DNA from: Candidatus Helarchaeota archaeon
GTDB taxonomy: Archaea > Asgardarchaeota > Lokiarchaeia > Helarchaeales > RDOG01
NCBI GenBank assembly: GCA_019058315.1
Contig: JAHPZH010000003.1
Location: 204,351 to 268,350, forward strand
Length of the DNA stretch: 64,000 nt
Direction: 5' to 3'
Each line of letters starts with the position of its first letter. Positions within the stretch are counted from its first letter, which is position 1. Made by a program: the position numbers and the translations under genes. Positions 8,645 to 17,373 of this stretch are shown piece by piece. The notes under the pieces were generated by a model that worked only from the letters and a program-made list of their open reading frames with translations, did no database searches and was not told the origin of the DNA.

Positions 8645-9112
8645 CTAAACAATTACGATTTGATTGATTTTATCCCCTTTTTGAATGGCATCAACAACGT
8701 CTTGACCTTCAGTAACTTGACCAAAAACCGTGTGGACTCCATCCAGCCAATCTGTAGCTTTATGTGTTATGTAAAATTGCGCTCCATTCGAACAAGTTCC
8801 AGCAACTTTTCTTCCAGAAGGCTCATGTTTACATGTTCCAGCATGCGCCATAGCTAAACTACCGCGTTTATGTTTGATTTCTGGCTTGATTTCACATTCA
8901 TTTTGGATTCCATCAGGATGACCACCCATACCTGTTCCATGCATACATCCAGATTGAATCATGAAATCTGGGATAACCCTATGAAAAATTAGACCATTAT
9001 AAAATCCTCTTTGGACAAGATCAAGGAAATTTTTTACGGTATTGGGAGTAGAGGTATCAAATAATTGAATTTTTATATCGCCTTTTGTTGTTTTAATAAT
9101 CACATCTGTCAT
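8645..9112 (-). CDS. Cyclophilin-type peptidyl-prolyl cis-trans isomerase
   Basis: This is a complete 155-residue cyclophilin that catalyses cis-trans isomerisation of proline peptide bonds in the cytoplasm. The catalytic Arg lies in FHRVIPDFMIQSG, followed by GTGMGG, the substrate-pocket segment NGAQFYIT, the W in TDWLDGVHTVFGQV, and the closing strand. Its length is that of compact prokaryotic cyclophilins. A Cys/His-rich insertion (GTCKHEPSGRKVAGTC) sits between the two halves of the active site, as in other short cyclophilins. It is transcribed in the same direction as the PQQ gene, 24 bases upstream of that gene's first possible start. Confidence 0.95.
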   Translation of the reverse strand: MTDVIIKTTKGDIKIQLFDTSTPNTVKNFLDLVQRGFYNGLIFHRVIPDFMIQSGCMHGTGMGGHPDGIQNECEIKPEIKHKRGSLAMAHAGTCKHEPSGRKVAGTCSNGAQFYITHKATDWLDGVHTVFGQVTEGQDVVDAIQKGDKINQIVIV

Positions 9113-9197
9113 GAATTTCTACATCCATCAAAATTTTTAAATTATAACAATTTTTTTTAATTATTAACATTTTACATTTATTAATTTGGTGTTTTTA

Positions 9198-10058
9198 TTG
9201 AAAGCTTTAATAATTTATTTCTCTCAAACTGGTGGAACTGAAAAAATTGCAAAACAAATACAGAAGGGAATTCTGAAAAGTGGCAATGAATGCGAAATGG
9301 TTCGAATCAAAGATGCAAAAAATAAAAAATTAGTTGATTTTGACTTAATTGGTTTAGGTTGTCCAACTTTTTATTACCGAGAACCTCTAAGTGTAAAATT
9401 ATTCATACAAAATATAGATAATGCAAATGGGAAACATTGTTTCATTTTTTGTACACATGGTTCTGTTATTGGTAATACATTTTATTATATGAACGAAGAA
9501 TTGAATAAAAAGGGTTATTTGGTTATAGGGGCATTTGATTCTTATTCTGAATCCTCCATTCAATTTTATCCCCAACCAATGCACACTGCTAAACATCCTG
9601 ATGATATAGAACTTAGAGAAGCTGAGGAATTTGGTCAAAAGATATGTAACACCAGTCTAAGAATACAAAAGGGAGAAAAAAAACTAATTCCAAATTTTGA
9701 AGAAATTGAGAATACATGGTGGGCAAGAGACTCAAAGCTAGCGACACCTGAAGCATTAAGATCAATGACTCCTAAATTTATAATTAATATTGAAAAATGT
9801 ACAAAATGTTTAACATGTCAAGACAATTGCCCTGGAGATGCTATTGACGTTGAAGCCGATCCACCAGAAATTCAAAAAGAAGGATGTATTTTTTGCTGGT
9901 TTTGTGAAAAATTATGCCCAGAAGAAGCTATTGAAGCAGATTGGACTTCAGCAAGAAAATTATTTAAGGGAAATTTGAGGAGATATATAAAGGAATTAAA
10001 AAAAGCTGAGGAACAAGGAAAATTTAGACCATATGTGGATTATGAAAAAATAAAATAG
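9198..10058 (+). CDS. EFR1-type flavodoxin/4Fe-4S ferredoxin fusion protein
   Basis: This protein of about 286 residues is a predicted electron carrier. Residues 1-150 form a flavodoxin-like domain (KALIIYFSQTGGTEKIAK is the phosphate-binding loop of FMN). The C-terminal region has two 4Fe-4S motifs, CTKCLTCQDNCP and CIFCWFCEKLCP. This is the architecture of the EFR1 family, found mainly in anaerobes. The start is set at TTG 9198, because GGTG at 9188-9191 is properly spaced before it and the flavodoxin fold then begins at once. The upstream in-frame TTG (9186) and GTG (9189) overlap this ribosome site. Confidence 0.9.
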   Translation: MKALIIYFSQTGGTEKIAKQIQKGILKSGNECEMVRIKDAKNKKLVDFDLIGLGCPTFYYREPLSVKLFIQNIDNANGKHCFIFCTHGSVIGNTFYYMNEELNKKGYLVIGAFDSYSESSIQFYPQPMHTAKHPDDIELREAEEFGQKICNTSLRIQKGEKKLIPNFEEIENTWWARDSKLATPEALRSMTPKFIINIEKCTKCLTCQDNCPGDAIDVEADPPEIQKEGCIFCWFCEKLCPEEAIEADWTSARKLFKGNLRRYIKELKKAEEQGKFRPYVDYEKIK

Positions 10059-10073
10059 AATTTTTTAATCCAT

Positions 10074-10595
10074 TCATTTTTTTTGTTCAATATTACAAAC
10101 TTGTTGAAAAATAATATCCCATAGTTCTCTTTCATTTAAATTATAATATCGTTTCATAACAAATGGAAAAAATATTCCCATACCAACTAAATATATTCCT
10201 ACTATAAGGCATTCCAAGCTTGTTAGAAATAAACTTAAGTATTTTGTGTTGTTGATATTTTTAAATACCATATATATAAAAATCATCCCTATTACAAAAA
10301 GTATTGATGTAATTAGATTAATTAAATATAATTGTTTTTTATTGAAACTTATTTTAATGTCTGTTTTTAGGGTTCCTTCTAATAATATTTTCCCACTAAA
10401 AGTGAAATTTTCATTCCATCCGAAAATTCCCTTATATTTAATTTTATTCCAACTAAATTTAATTTCATCCTTATTTTGTTCCAATTTATTATGTTTGATA
10501 TTATAAATTCTATCAATTTGTTGTAAGGCAAGCCAGATTTCCCCAAAACAAGTCTCTCTCTGCTTATTTACTGAATTTGAATACAAAATAATCAT
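10074..10595 (-). CDS. Hypothetical protein with two transmembrane helices
   Basis: This 173-residue protein is not recognised. It has a soluble N-terminal half (about 85 residues) with mixed beta content (SWNKIKYKGIFGW, FTFSGKILLEGT). Two strongly hydrophobic helices follow at about residues 90-112 and 122-146, then a short charged tail. Base use is similar to its neighbours. It is convergent with the flavodoxin-ferredoxin gene, with 15 bases between stops. Confidence 0.55.
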   Translation of the reverse strand: MIILYSNSVNKQRETCFGEIWLALQQIDRIYNIKHNKLEQNKDEIKFSWNKIKYKGIFGWNENFTFSGKILLEGTLKTDIKISFNKKQLYLINLITSILFVIGMIFIYMVFKNINNTKYLSLFLTSLECLIVGIYLVGMGIFFPFVMKRYYNLNERELWDIIFQQVCNIEQKK

Positions 10596-10781
10596 TCTAC
10601 TGAATAGATTAAAATTTTATGTTTCCCATGATGATAATCTTTTTTATAATTTAAATAAATTTACATTCTGGAATATAACAGAAAAAGGATTTTAATTGTA
10701 TAATATTTTTTAATAGAGGGTAAATTCAATAACATAAATAGAACTATTTTAATATAAAAAACATTAAAAAAGCTTTTATGA

Positions 10782-11573
10782 TTAGATTTTAGATTTCCAT
10801 TGGTCTACTTTTTTCCTAAATGCATCTATTGAGCTGGAGTCCATAGGAAGATCGGGAGCATGTTTTAATTTACCGCTAACTGTTCCAATATCTCGAATTA
10901 TTGAAGAAAAGCCTATTAATTCTGCAAGATCATCCCTAATATTTTCTAATATTTTTTGTAAATCATGAGTGGTTGTTTCTTCAGTAATTTGAGATTTGAG
11001 ATTTTCAAGCATTGTTAAAGCTTCTGTATTTTGTTCTTTAGGTTCTAGTGCTTTAGGTTTAGGTTTTGCTTCGGGCTTTGGGGGTGGTGGAGGAGTTCTG
11101 GGTTTGAACTTCGAAGCACCAGCTCGTTTTTTTAACACATCAACACTACTATAACGAGAGATTGTAGCAGATGTCGCAGTTTCACTTTTTATAGAAGGAG
11201 TACTTTCTTCAGAAAAAATACTTACTGTTGTTGGAGCAGCAGTTGCTTCAACTGATGAAGGTTGTTTTTCTTTAGGACTAGTTAAAACATCTGTTAAACT
11301 AACCTTTGCCTCTGTAGGTCTTGCTGTGCTTACTGCTTTTTTTGTTGTACTTATAGGCTTAGAAATCTTTCCCCCTTTTAAATTCAGAATTTCTTGTTCT
11401 AATTCAGAAATTCTCTTTTCTTGATCAAGGATTATATTAATCAATTCTCTTGAAGATTTTCGTTGTTTTTTTTCTAAATCTAAAAGTAAATCATTGATTT
11501 CATCGTTTAGATCTATAATTTTTTTTATTTCGTCCTTTGTCATTTTTAGATCCTTATTAACCAAATCAACCAT
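10782..11573 (-). CDS. Coiled-coil protein with Ser/Thr/Pro-rich linker
   Basis: This 263-residue protein is of unknown family. Residues 8-65 are strongly helical with heptad spacing (ISELEQEILNLKGG). Residues 66-185 are a low-complexity linker rich in S, T, A, P and K, with a run PRTPPPPPKPEAKPKPK. A C-terminal helical domain of about 75 residues follows. This build is typical of a flexible adaptor that dimerises through its N-terminus. An alternative start is ATG 11543, which has AAGGAT well placed upstream. A proline run of this kind could bind SH3-like or profilin-like partners, but that is speculation. Confidence 0.6.
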   Translation of the reverse strand: MVDLVNKDLKMTKDEIKKIIDLNDEINDLLLDLEKKQRKSSRELINIILDQEKRISELEQEILNLKGGKISKPISTTKKAVSTARPTEAKVSLTDVLTSPKEKQPSSVEATAAPTTVSIFSEESTPSIKSETATSATISRYSSVDVLKKRAGASKFKPRTPPPPPKPEAKPKPKALEPKEQNTEALTMLENLKSQITEETTTHDLQKILENIRDDLAELIGFSSIIRDIGTVSGKLKHAPDLPMDSSSIDAFRKKVDQWKSKI

Positions 11574-11740
11574 TTAATTAATATTTTACTAGAACTTATT
11601 CTTGATTTTAATTTTAGATGTATAATTTAATGAATAATGCATATTTTTATTAAGAATTAAAATTAAATTTTAATTTTATAATATCATAATAAATTTGAAG
11701 CATGGGATAAGGCAGATTTGATATCAAGAGGTTAATTAAT

Positions 11741-13111
11741 TTGCAGAATTCTGAAATTAAAAGTACAAAAACTTCTTATGAAGATAAAACCGAGCTAATT
11801 ACTCACGTAGGAATGATTTCACATCATGGATATTTTGCGGGTGATCCTCAATTAGGGAAAGTAGATACAGGAGGTCAAGTTGTATTTGTTTTAGAACTTA
11901 GTAAATATCTTCATGAAGTTTGCGATATGAAAGTTACAATATTCACTAGATTATTTAATGAAGACGAATCTCCAATTCATGCTAAGGTACTGGAACCTGT
12001 AAGTGAGGGTGTAAAAATAGTTAGAATAGCTGATAAAATGAGCAAAAAAGGTTTTATTAGAAAGGAAGATTTATACCCTTATCTCTCCGAAACAGCTGAA
12101 AATATTGTGAAATGGATAAATAACAATGAAAAAATAGATATTATTCATTCCCATTATGTTGATGGGGGCATTTTAGGGGAGCAAGTTTCTAGGCAGCTTA
12201 ATCTACCTTGGGCACATAATTCCCATTCACTCGGAAGGGTTAAACGTGATGCATTTGTAAAGAAATTAAAAGACCAAGATGAAATAGAAGAAATTGATAA
12301 ACACTTTAACTTCGATTTACGCTTTAAAAATGAAGAAATGATTTATGAAAAATGTCATCAGATTTTTGCAGAATCTCTAGATGAAAAAACGAAATTATTG
12401 AAATATTATGGTCAAAAATATGATGGAAAAACTGCAATAATTCCACCTGGAGTGAACATGGAAGTTTGGCATCCAAATCCAGTTAATAAGGACGAACATC
12501 CATTAAATAGTCTATTCTCGGTAAAGGATCATCGTTATGTTTTTTCCGTATCCAGAATAGATCCTAGAAAAGGTTTGGACTTGCTGATAGAAGCAACACC
12601 ACTTCTTAGAGAAAAAATTGATGAAGATATAAAAATAGTAATTGGTGGTGGTTCAAAAAAAGGAAGAACTTTAAAGCCATATGAAAAATCCCTACATGAG
12701 TTAGCCGCAGAAATTGATCCTGATAAAGAATTTATCTATCTTACTGGTTATATTCCAGATGAGGATATTTTAGATTATTATAATGCAAGTGAAGTTTTTG
12801 TATTGCCAGCAAGATGGGAATTATTTGGAATTACGATGTTGGAAGCAATGGCTTGTGAAAAACCTGTCATAGTAACTAAATTTGGAGGACCAGCATCGAT
12901 TATCGAAGATGGTTTTAACGGTATATTAGTTGATCCAACGAATAAAGAAGAACTGTCATCGAAAATAATCAAGGTCTTAAATGATAGAGAATTAGCAAAT
13001 AAATTGGGAAAAAATGCTTTAAAAACGATAATAAAAAAATATTCATGGTCTCATGTTGCTCAAGAATATTATAATTGTTATTTACAAACGACTAAATCAT
13101 TTTATAAATAA
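11741..13111 (+). CDS. GT4 glycosyltransferase, sucrose-phosphate-synthase-like
   Basis: This 456-residue GT-B fold retaining glycosyltransferase of family 4 probably acts on a nucleotide-sugar donor in the cytoplasm. Near residue 45, DTGGQVVFVLELSKYL is the acceptor-side signature shared by sucrose synthase, sucrose-phosphate synthase and mannosylfructose-phosphate synthase. HSHYVDGG and AHNSHSLGRVK follow. In the C-terminal domain RIDPRKGLDLLIEA and the E-x7-E motif ELFGITMLEAMACEKPVI are clear. The TTG at 11741 follows GAGG with normal spacing. A role in making sucrose-like compatible solutes is possible; the donor and acceptor are not decided by the sequence. Confidence 0.88.
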   Translation: MQNSEIKSTKTSYEDKTELITHVGMISHHGYFAGDPQLGKVDTGGQVVFVLELSKYLHEVCDMKVTIFTRLFNEDESPIHAKVLEPVSEGVKIVRIADKMSKKGFIRKEDLYPYLSETAENIVKWINNNEKIDIIHSHYVDGGILGEQVSRQLNLPWAHNSHSLGRVKRDAFVKKLKDQDEIEEIDKHFNFDLRFKNEEMIYEKCHQIFAESLDEKTKLLKYYGQKYDGKTAIIPPGVNMEVWHPNPVNKDEHPLNSLFSVKDHRYVFSVSRIDPRKGLDLLIEATPLLREKIDEDIKIVIGGGSKKGRTLKPYEKSLHELAAEIDPDKEFIYLTGYIPDEDILDYYNASEVFVLPARWELFGITMLEAMACEKPVIVTKFGGPASIIEDGFNGILVDPTNKEELSSKIIKVLNDRELANKLGKNALKTIIKKYSWSHVAQEYYNCYLQTTKSFYK

Positions 13112-13173
13112 TTGATTAACTTATAATAGAATTTACAATTGATATATTTAATGAGGTTAATCAACTGGAATGG

Positions 13174-14745
13174 TTGTCAGAAGTCAAACAAGGAAAATAT
13201 AAAGGAATTAAACAAGCCGCATTATATTATGAGAAAAGTTTTAAGAATCCAGAATTTAAAAAAATAACCATTGAGGAATTATTAAAAAAAATTGGCTCAT
13301 CTATAATTGATGAACGTATTGATGCTTCTTGGATGCTACTTAAAATCATTAATTGCCATCCATTAACACTTTTTGAGAATATTTCAAAGTTAAATTTTTT
13401 TTTAAAGGATGAAAGTAAAGAAGTTGTTCGGAATATAGCGAAAATTATTGAATTTTTAGCATATAAAGACCCTGTAAAAATCGCCACTTCGATTCCTAAT
13501 CTTGTCGACTTGTTGGATGACGAAGATACACAATTAAGATTCATTGCTTCACTTATTTTTAAAGCAATCTCACGTAAATATGATAAAATAATCCAAATTC
13601 CAAAATTATTGAATTTACTTTATGATGTAAATGAAAAAACTCGTTTAAATGCTGTTAACACATTAATTGAAGTAACAGATGAGCATTTAGATAAGATTCT
13701 AGCGACATTATATCAGCTATTAAATGACAAGAGATATCAAGCGGAAGTAATTGATATTATTTTTAAAATTTCTTCAAAATATCCAGAAAAAACTGTAATT
13801 TCACTTATTCCACATTTAAAAAATAAAAATAATACCATTCGGCGATTTACACTTGTGTTTCTAAATAATTTTGGTGGGAAAAATTTAGATTATTTAAAAA
13901 AAGCTATTCCTCAATTAATTAAAATTTTACAAGATAAAGTTCGTAATAATCGAATATTAGTGAGTAATCTACTATTAAAGATTAGTCAAGATCACGGTCA
14001 AGATTTTAAAGATGACCTTCCAAAATTGCTTGAAAGTTTTAAAAAAGAAAAAGGTGATATTCAACTAAATATTTCAGCAATTTTAATTAATATTAATAGA
14101 TATTACCCAGATCAAATAAAAATTATTTCAGAAATCTCAAAGAAATTGGAAAAGATTTCTAAATCATCAAATTTTAAAAAATCAAGTATTGCTAGAGAAA
14201 ATTTAAGTACTATTTTAAAATGGAATGACGATTATGGTCCAGCCATAAAAATATGTCAAGAATTTATCCAAAAACATCCTTTAGAAGAAAATTTTAATTT
14301 ATTGATAAACATAGCACAAATTTATCACATAATTGGAGATTTTAAGAATGCAATTCGTTATTTTTTAGAAGCATCAAGATCTTCAGATGCATATTTCAGA
14401 TTATTATCTTTAATTATGTTATCATATGACTATATTCTTCAACATTTTTTCAAGGACGCATCAAAATTCTTAAAAAAAACAAATGAACAATATGAAAAAT
14501 TAAGTGATTTATTATCTTTAAAACGAAATCAGCAAATTACCCTCATGATTTCATATATTAAAGAATTAATTCAATTCGATTTTAACAAAGCCAGGGAATA
14601 TCTAACGAAACTTTCAAATTTAAATAATTTTACTCATAAATGGGAAAAACGAGCTATAAAGAATGAATTTCAGAATTTATTTGATATTGAACAACATTAC
14701 AAAATATATATAGCAAAATCTTCAAAAAATAATAAAGTTTTATAA
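13174..14745 (+). CDS. HEAT-repeat and TPR-like helical scaffold protein
   Basis: This 523-residue all-helical protein has residues about 60-330 made of HEAT-like repeats with the pattern P-x-L-x-x-L-L-x-D-x-x-x-x-x-R-x-x-A (for example IPNLVDLLDDEDTQLRFIAS, IPKLLNLLYDVNEKTRLNAV and IPQLIKILQDKVRNNRILVS). Residues about 345-500 contain TPR-like helix pairs (YGPAIKICQEFIQKHPL, IGDFKNAIRYFLEASRS). Such solenoids bind other proteins. The start is TTG 13174, and no better one is visible. It follows the GT4 gene by 62 bases. The specific partner is unknown. Confidence 0.75.
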   Translation: MSEVKQGKYKGIKQAALYYEKSFKNPEFKKITIEELLKKIGSSIIDERIDASWMLLKIINCHPLTLFENISKLNFFLKDESKEVVRNIAKIIEFLAYKDPVKIATSIPNLVDLLDDEDTQLRFIASLIFKAISRKYDKIIQIPKLLNLLYDVNEKTRLNAVNTLIEVTDEHLDKILATLYQLLNDKRYQAEVIDIIFKISSKYPEKTVISLIPHLKNKNNTIRRFTLVFLNNFGGKNLDYLKKAIPQLIKILQDKVRNNRILVSNLLLKISQDHGQDFKDDLPKLLESFKKEKGDIQLNISAILININRYYPDQIKIISEISKKLEKISKSSNFKKSSIARENLSTILKWNDDYGPAIKICQEFIQKHPLEENFNLLINIAQIYHIIGDFKNAIRYFLEASRSSDAYFRLLSLIMLSYDYILQHFFKDASKFLKKTNEQYEKLSDLLSLKRNQQITLMISYIKELIQFDFNKAREYLTKLSNLNNFTHKWEKRAIKNEFQNLFDIEQHYKIYIAKSSKNNKVL

Positions 14746-14767
14746 AAACAAAAATGTTGTGAGAGTC

Positions 14768-15289
14768 TTATTCAAGCTTATTTAATTTAATTTCCAAAAC
14801 TCCATTCTTATAAGAAGCAGAAATATTATCTTTGTCTACTTTACATGGTAAAGCTATTCTCTTATGGATTTTTCTTTTATGAACAGAAATTAAAATACTT
14901 GTACTTTTTAAATTGAGTTTTATATCATTTTTTTCTAAACCTGGTAAATCTACAATTATAATTAATTTTTCTTCATCATCTATAATATCAACTAAAATAT
15001 CTTTAGAAATATAAGGTTTAGAAAGAGTAGCAGCTTTGGGTTTTAAAGGTAAATTATTTCCTGTAATTCTAAAAATATCGCTATCATTGAATTGATCCAA
15101 ATTCAAATTACCTTTTTCTATTTGATCTTGAAATTGTGTAAAGAATTTTTCAAATTCCGGTAAAATTTTCTTGAAATTTTCAGCTAGATATTTGATAAGA
15201 TCATTAAAATTTTCACTTGGAATATCATCTTCGTCTCTGTCATCTTTCCTATTTTTTTTCTTTTTATTTTCGTCGAAATCGTCTACCAT
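14768..15289 (-). CDS. Hsp20/alpha-crystallin family small heat-shock protein
   Basis: This 173-residue protein has an acidic, Lys/Asp-rich N-terminal 25 residues and a helical segment (residues 28-70). The alpha-crystallin domain occupies residues about 90-172, with the strands DILVDIIDDEEKLIIIVDLP, LEKNDIKLNLKS and VDKDNISASYKNGVLEIKL. The last of these contains the family signature A-x-x-x-N-G-V-L-x-I. The I-x-I tail motif used for oligomer contacts is not obvious at the end (IKLNKLE). It probably holds unfolding proteins. It converges on the HEAT/TPR gene with 22 bases between them. Confidence 0.88.
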   Translation of the reverse strand: MVDDFDENKKKKNRKDDRDEDDIPSENFNDLIKYLAENFKKILPEFEKFFTQFQDQIEKGNLNLDQFNDSDIFRITGNNLPLKPKAATLSKPYISKDILVDIIDDEEKLIIIVDLPGLEKNDIKLNLKSTSILISVHKRKIHKRIALPCKVDKDNISASYKNGVLEIKLNKLE

Positions 15290-15443
15290 AAACTCACAAC
15301 TAATATATCAAAGAAATCGTTTAATAAAATATTTATTATTAGGGCATTAAAAATCAAAAGATTTAAAGGAAATAAAAACCTTAATTTGTTAAGAATTTAT
15401 AGAGAAATGATTTAACTTTTTATATATTAATGGAGCTAAAATC

Positions 15444-15620
15444 GTGCCAGGAAGTCATGGTAGCTTAACAAAAGCTGGGAAAGTGCGCCAACAAACTCCA
15501 AAAGTGGAGTCGAAGAAAGCACCTAAGCCTATACCCCGAATAAGGAATAAAAGGAATTATATTAAGAGAATAATTCAGGGGCAGAGGGTTGGGCAAGAAA
15601 AGTTTGATAGAAGAAGATAA
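15444..15620 (+). CDS. rps30e: Small ribosomal subunit protein eS30 (S30e)
   Basis: This 58-residue basic protein, too short for routine gene finding, begins with GTG at 15444. Its [17 protein letters not shown] stretch matches the S30e hallmark H-G-S-L-x-R-A-G-K-V-R-x-Q-T-P-K-V, and [11 protein letters not shown] follows. S30e binds the decoding side of the small ribosomal subunit. There is no ubiquitin-like fusion as in eukaryotes. The family occurs in TACK and Asgard archaea but not in Euryarchaeota, so this gene helps to place the organism. It stands alone in a gap between hsp20 and alba. Confidence 0.93.
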   Translation: MPGSHGSLTKAGKVRQQTPKVESKKAPKPIPRIRNKRNYIKRIIQGQRVGQEKFDRRR

Positions 15621-15680
15621 AAAACTTTTTATTTCTTGTAAATTTAACTTTTTTATTAACAACAATTTAGTTTTTTTTTT
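15621..15680 (+). terminator. T-tract terminator after rps30e
   Basis: Several T runs follow the stop, ending in T10 at 15671-15680, as expected for archaeal intrinsic termination. Confidence 0.5.
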
Positions 15681-15820
15681 GAGTAAAGATGATGAAAAAA
15701 GTTTGTTGGAAGAAACTAATAAAGACAGAGTACTTAAAATAAAAAAAGTTTAAAATCTTTTAGAATAGAGGATTTAAAATAAAGAAAAAAATGGCAAAAA
15801 GCCAATTTTTTGAAGCAATT

Positions 15821-16111
15821 TTACTTTTTTGTTAATTCCAGCGTTATTTCGATTGTTGAAACAGAGAAATCGCCTCTATCTTTACTATGGATAGTTTCGG
15901 TTCCTGTCTCAATTTTTCCTATTTTGACTTGATTTTCCAAGAATCGAGATCTTAAGATTTCTGCTACATCTACAGCTCTTGAAATAGCTCTTCCTCTTGC
16001 TTTAATAACAATATCTTTAGAACCACCTTGAATTATTGCAAAACAAGCCATAACATAATTCATTGCAGATTTTTGTCCAATATATACCACATTATCATGG
16101 ATTTTACTCAT
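15821..16111 (-). CDS. albA: Alba family DNA/RNA-binding chromatin protein
   Basis: This 96-residue protein is a typical complete Alba. VYIGQKSAMNYVMACFAIIQ is the first strand and helix. It continues with VIKARGRAISRAVDVAEILR, which carries the conserved Lys/Arg loop for DNA contact, and ends with FSVSTIEITLEL. Alba dimers coat DNA and structured RNA and act in archaeal chromatin. The start is ATG 16111, with AGGTGA properly placed before it. An in-frame GTG four codons upstream is part of that ribosome site. A T-rich 225-base gap precedes it without a credible gene. Confidence 0.95.
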   Translation of the reverse strand: MSKIHDNVVYIGQKSAMNYVMACFAIIQGGSKDIVIKARGRAISRAVDVAEILRSRFLENQVKIGKIETGTETIHSKDRGDFSVSTIEITLELTKK

Positions 16112-16336
16112 TTTGTTTTTCACCTTTGTAGTTTTATGGTTTATGCACTAATTTTTTTTAGAAGATATTTTTTACCTTCGGATTTTTTTGGATTTGTTTT
16201 AGGTTTGCTTAATTTTACAATTCTTTTAATTTCCCTTGGTAAGATCATAAAAAAATTGTATAAGACCTTAAAAGAAAAGTAATTATAAATATCTTTTTAT
16301 TCAAATTTAGAATTATCTAAAGATTATAATTGATGA

Positions 16337-17308
16337 TTATAATTGATTTACAAGGTTAGGTGGCATTTCCCCTTTTAATGCCAATATAAGATTCTTTGCT
16401 GCTATTAACGCCATTTTAGTCCTTGTTTCATAAGTTGCAGAACCGATATGTGGTAATAATACAACATTTTCTAATCTAACAAGCGGGTTTTTTTCTGCAT
16501 CAATTGGTTCACGAGTATAAACATCTAATCCTACAGCAGCAATTTTCTTTTCCTTTAATACCTCAATTAATGCTTGCTCATCGATTACGGAACCTCTAGA
16601 GGTATTGATCAGAATAGCAGTTTTTTTCATTAAATTTAACTCTTTTTTACCTATCATCTTTTTAGTTTCATTTGTCAGTGGAACATGAATACTGACAATA
16701 TCCGCTTCTTTCAATAGGGTTGTTAAATCCATAAATTTGGCTCCTAGTTTTTTTTCAATCTCTGGTTTTGGTGTTCGACTAAAATAAATTATTTGCATAT
16801 TGAAGCCTACGGCTCGCCTTGCAACTGCAGATCCAATTCTACCCATTCCAATAATTCCCAAGGTCTTTCCATATAAGTCATAACCCAATAAAAGAGTAGG
16901 AGTCCATCTTTTCCATTTTCCAGCCCTTAAATATTTATCAGCTTCAATTAACCGTCTTGCAGTTGCAAATATTAACCCCCAAGCGATATCTGCTGTGGCT
17001 TCGGTTAATACCCCCGGTGTATTAGTTACCATTATTTTTTTCTTCGTAGCAAATTTAATATCAATATTATCAAAACCAACTGCATAATTACTGATTATTT
17101 TTAAATTTTTTGCAGCCGAAATTACTTCTCCATCGATCTTATCTGATAAGCTACATAATAATCCGTCAATATCCGCAATTTCGCGTTTTAGTTTATTCTT
17201 AGTCAAAATTTCTGCTTCTGATTGTATTTTAATTTCAGCATTTGGTAATTCTTTGCGGATTAAATCGATTCCTTCTGATAATATCTCTCGTGTGATAAAT
17301 ATTTTCAA
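16337..17308 (-). CDS. gyaR: D-2-hydroxyacid dehydrogenase, glyoxylate/hydroxypyruvate reductase-like
   Basis: This 323-residue NAD(P)-dependent reductase of the D-isomer 2-hydroxyacid dehydrogenase family is closest in wording to archaeal glyoxylate reductase. Visible signatures are the nucleotide loop GIIGMGRIGSAVARRA near residue 150, the catalytic Arg in NTSRGSVID, the Glu in YTREPI, and the His in LLPHIGSAT. The start is TTG 17308 (MKIFITREIL), eight bases after GGTGA. In-frame upstream codons overlap that site. It lies 65 bases downstream of the CoA-transferase gene on the same strand and may be co-transcribed with it. Confidence 0.9.
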   Translation of the reverse strand: MKIFITREILSEGIDLIRKELPNAEIKIQSEAEILTKNKLKREIADIDGLLCSLSDKIDGEVISAAKNLKIISNYAVGFDNIDIKFATKKKIMVTNTPGVLTEATADIAWGLIFATARRLIEADKYLRAGKWKRWTPTLLLGYDLYGKTLGIIGMGRIGSAVARRAVGFNMQIIYFSRTPKPEIEKKLGAKFMDLTTLLKEADIVSIHVPLTNETKKMIGKKELNLMKKTAILINTSRGSVIDEQALIEVLKEKKIAAVGLDVYTREPIDAEKNPLVRLENVVLLPHIGSATYETRTKMALIAAKNLILALKGEMPPNLVNQL

Positions 17309-17373
17309 GGCCAAAATCACCCCATTTGTAATGGCAATAATAAAAATAAAAAGAAGAGAGTTGAAATAAATAA

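Noticed and set aside
15679..15753. 24-codon open frame starting at a TTG after a T-run
   Set aside because: Too short, Lys-rich from A-rich DNA, and the start lies in the terminator tract.
16028..16282. 84-codon plus-strand open frame with hydrophobic content
   Set aside because: Its first third lies antisense to alba, and the rest reads T-rich intergenic DNA as Phe/Leu. No ribosome site or family support.
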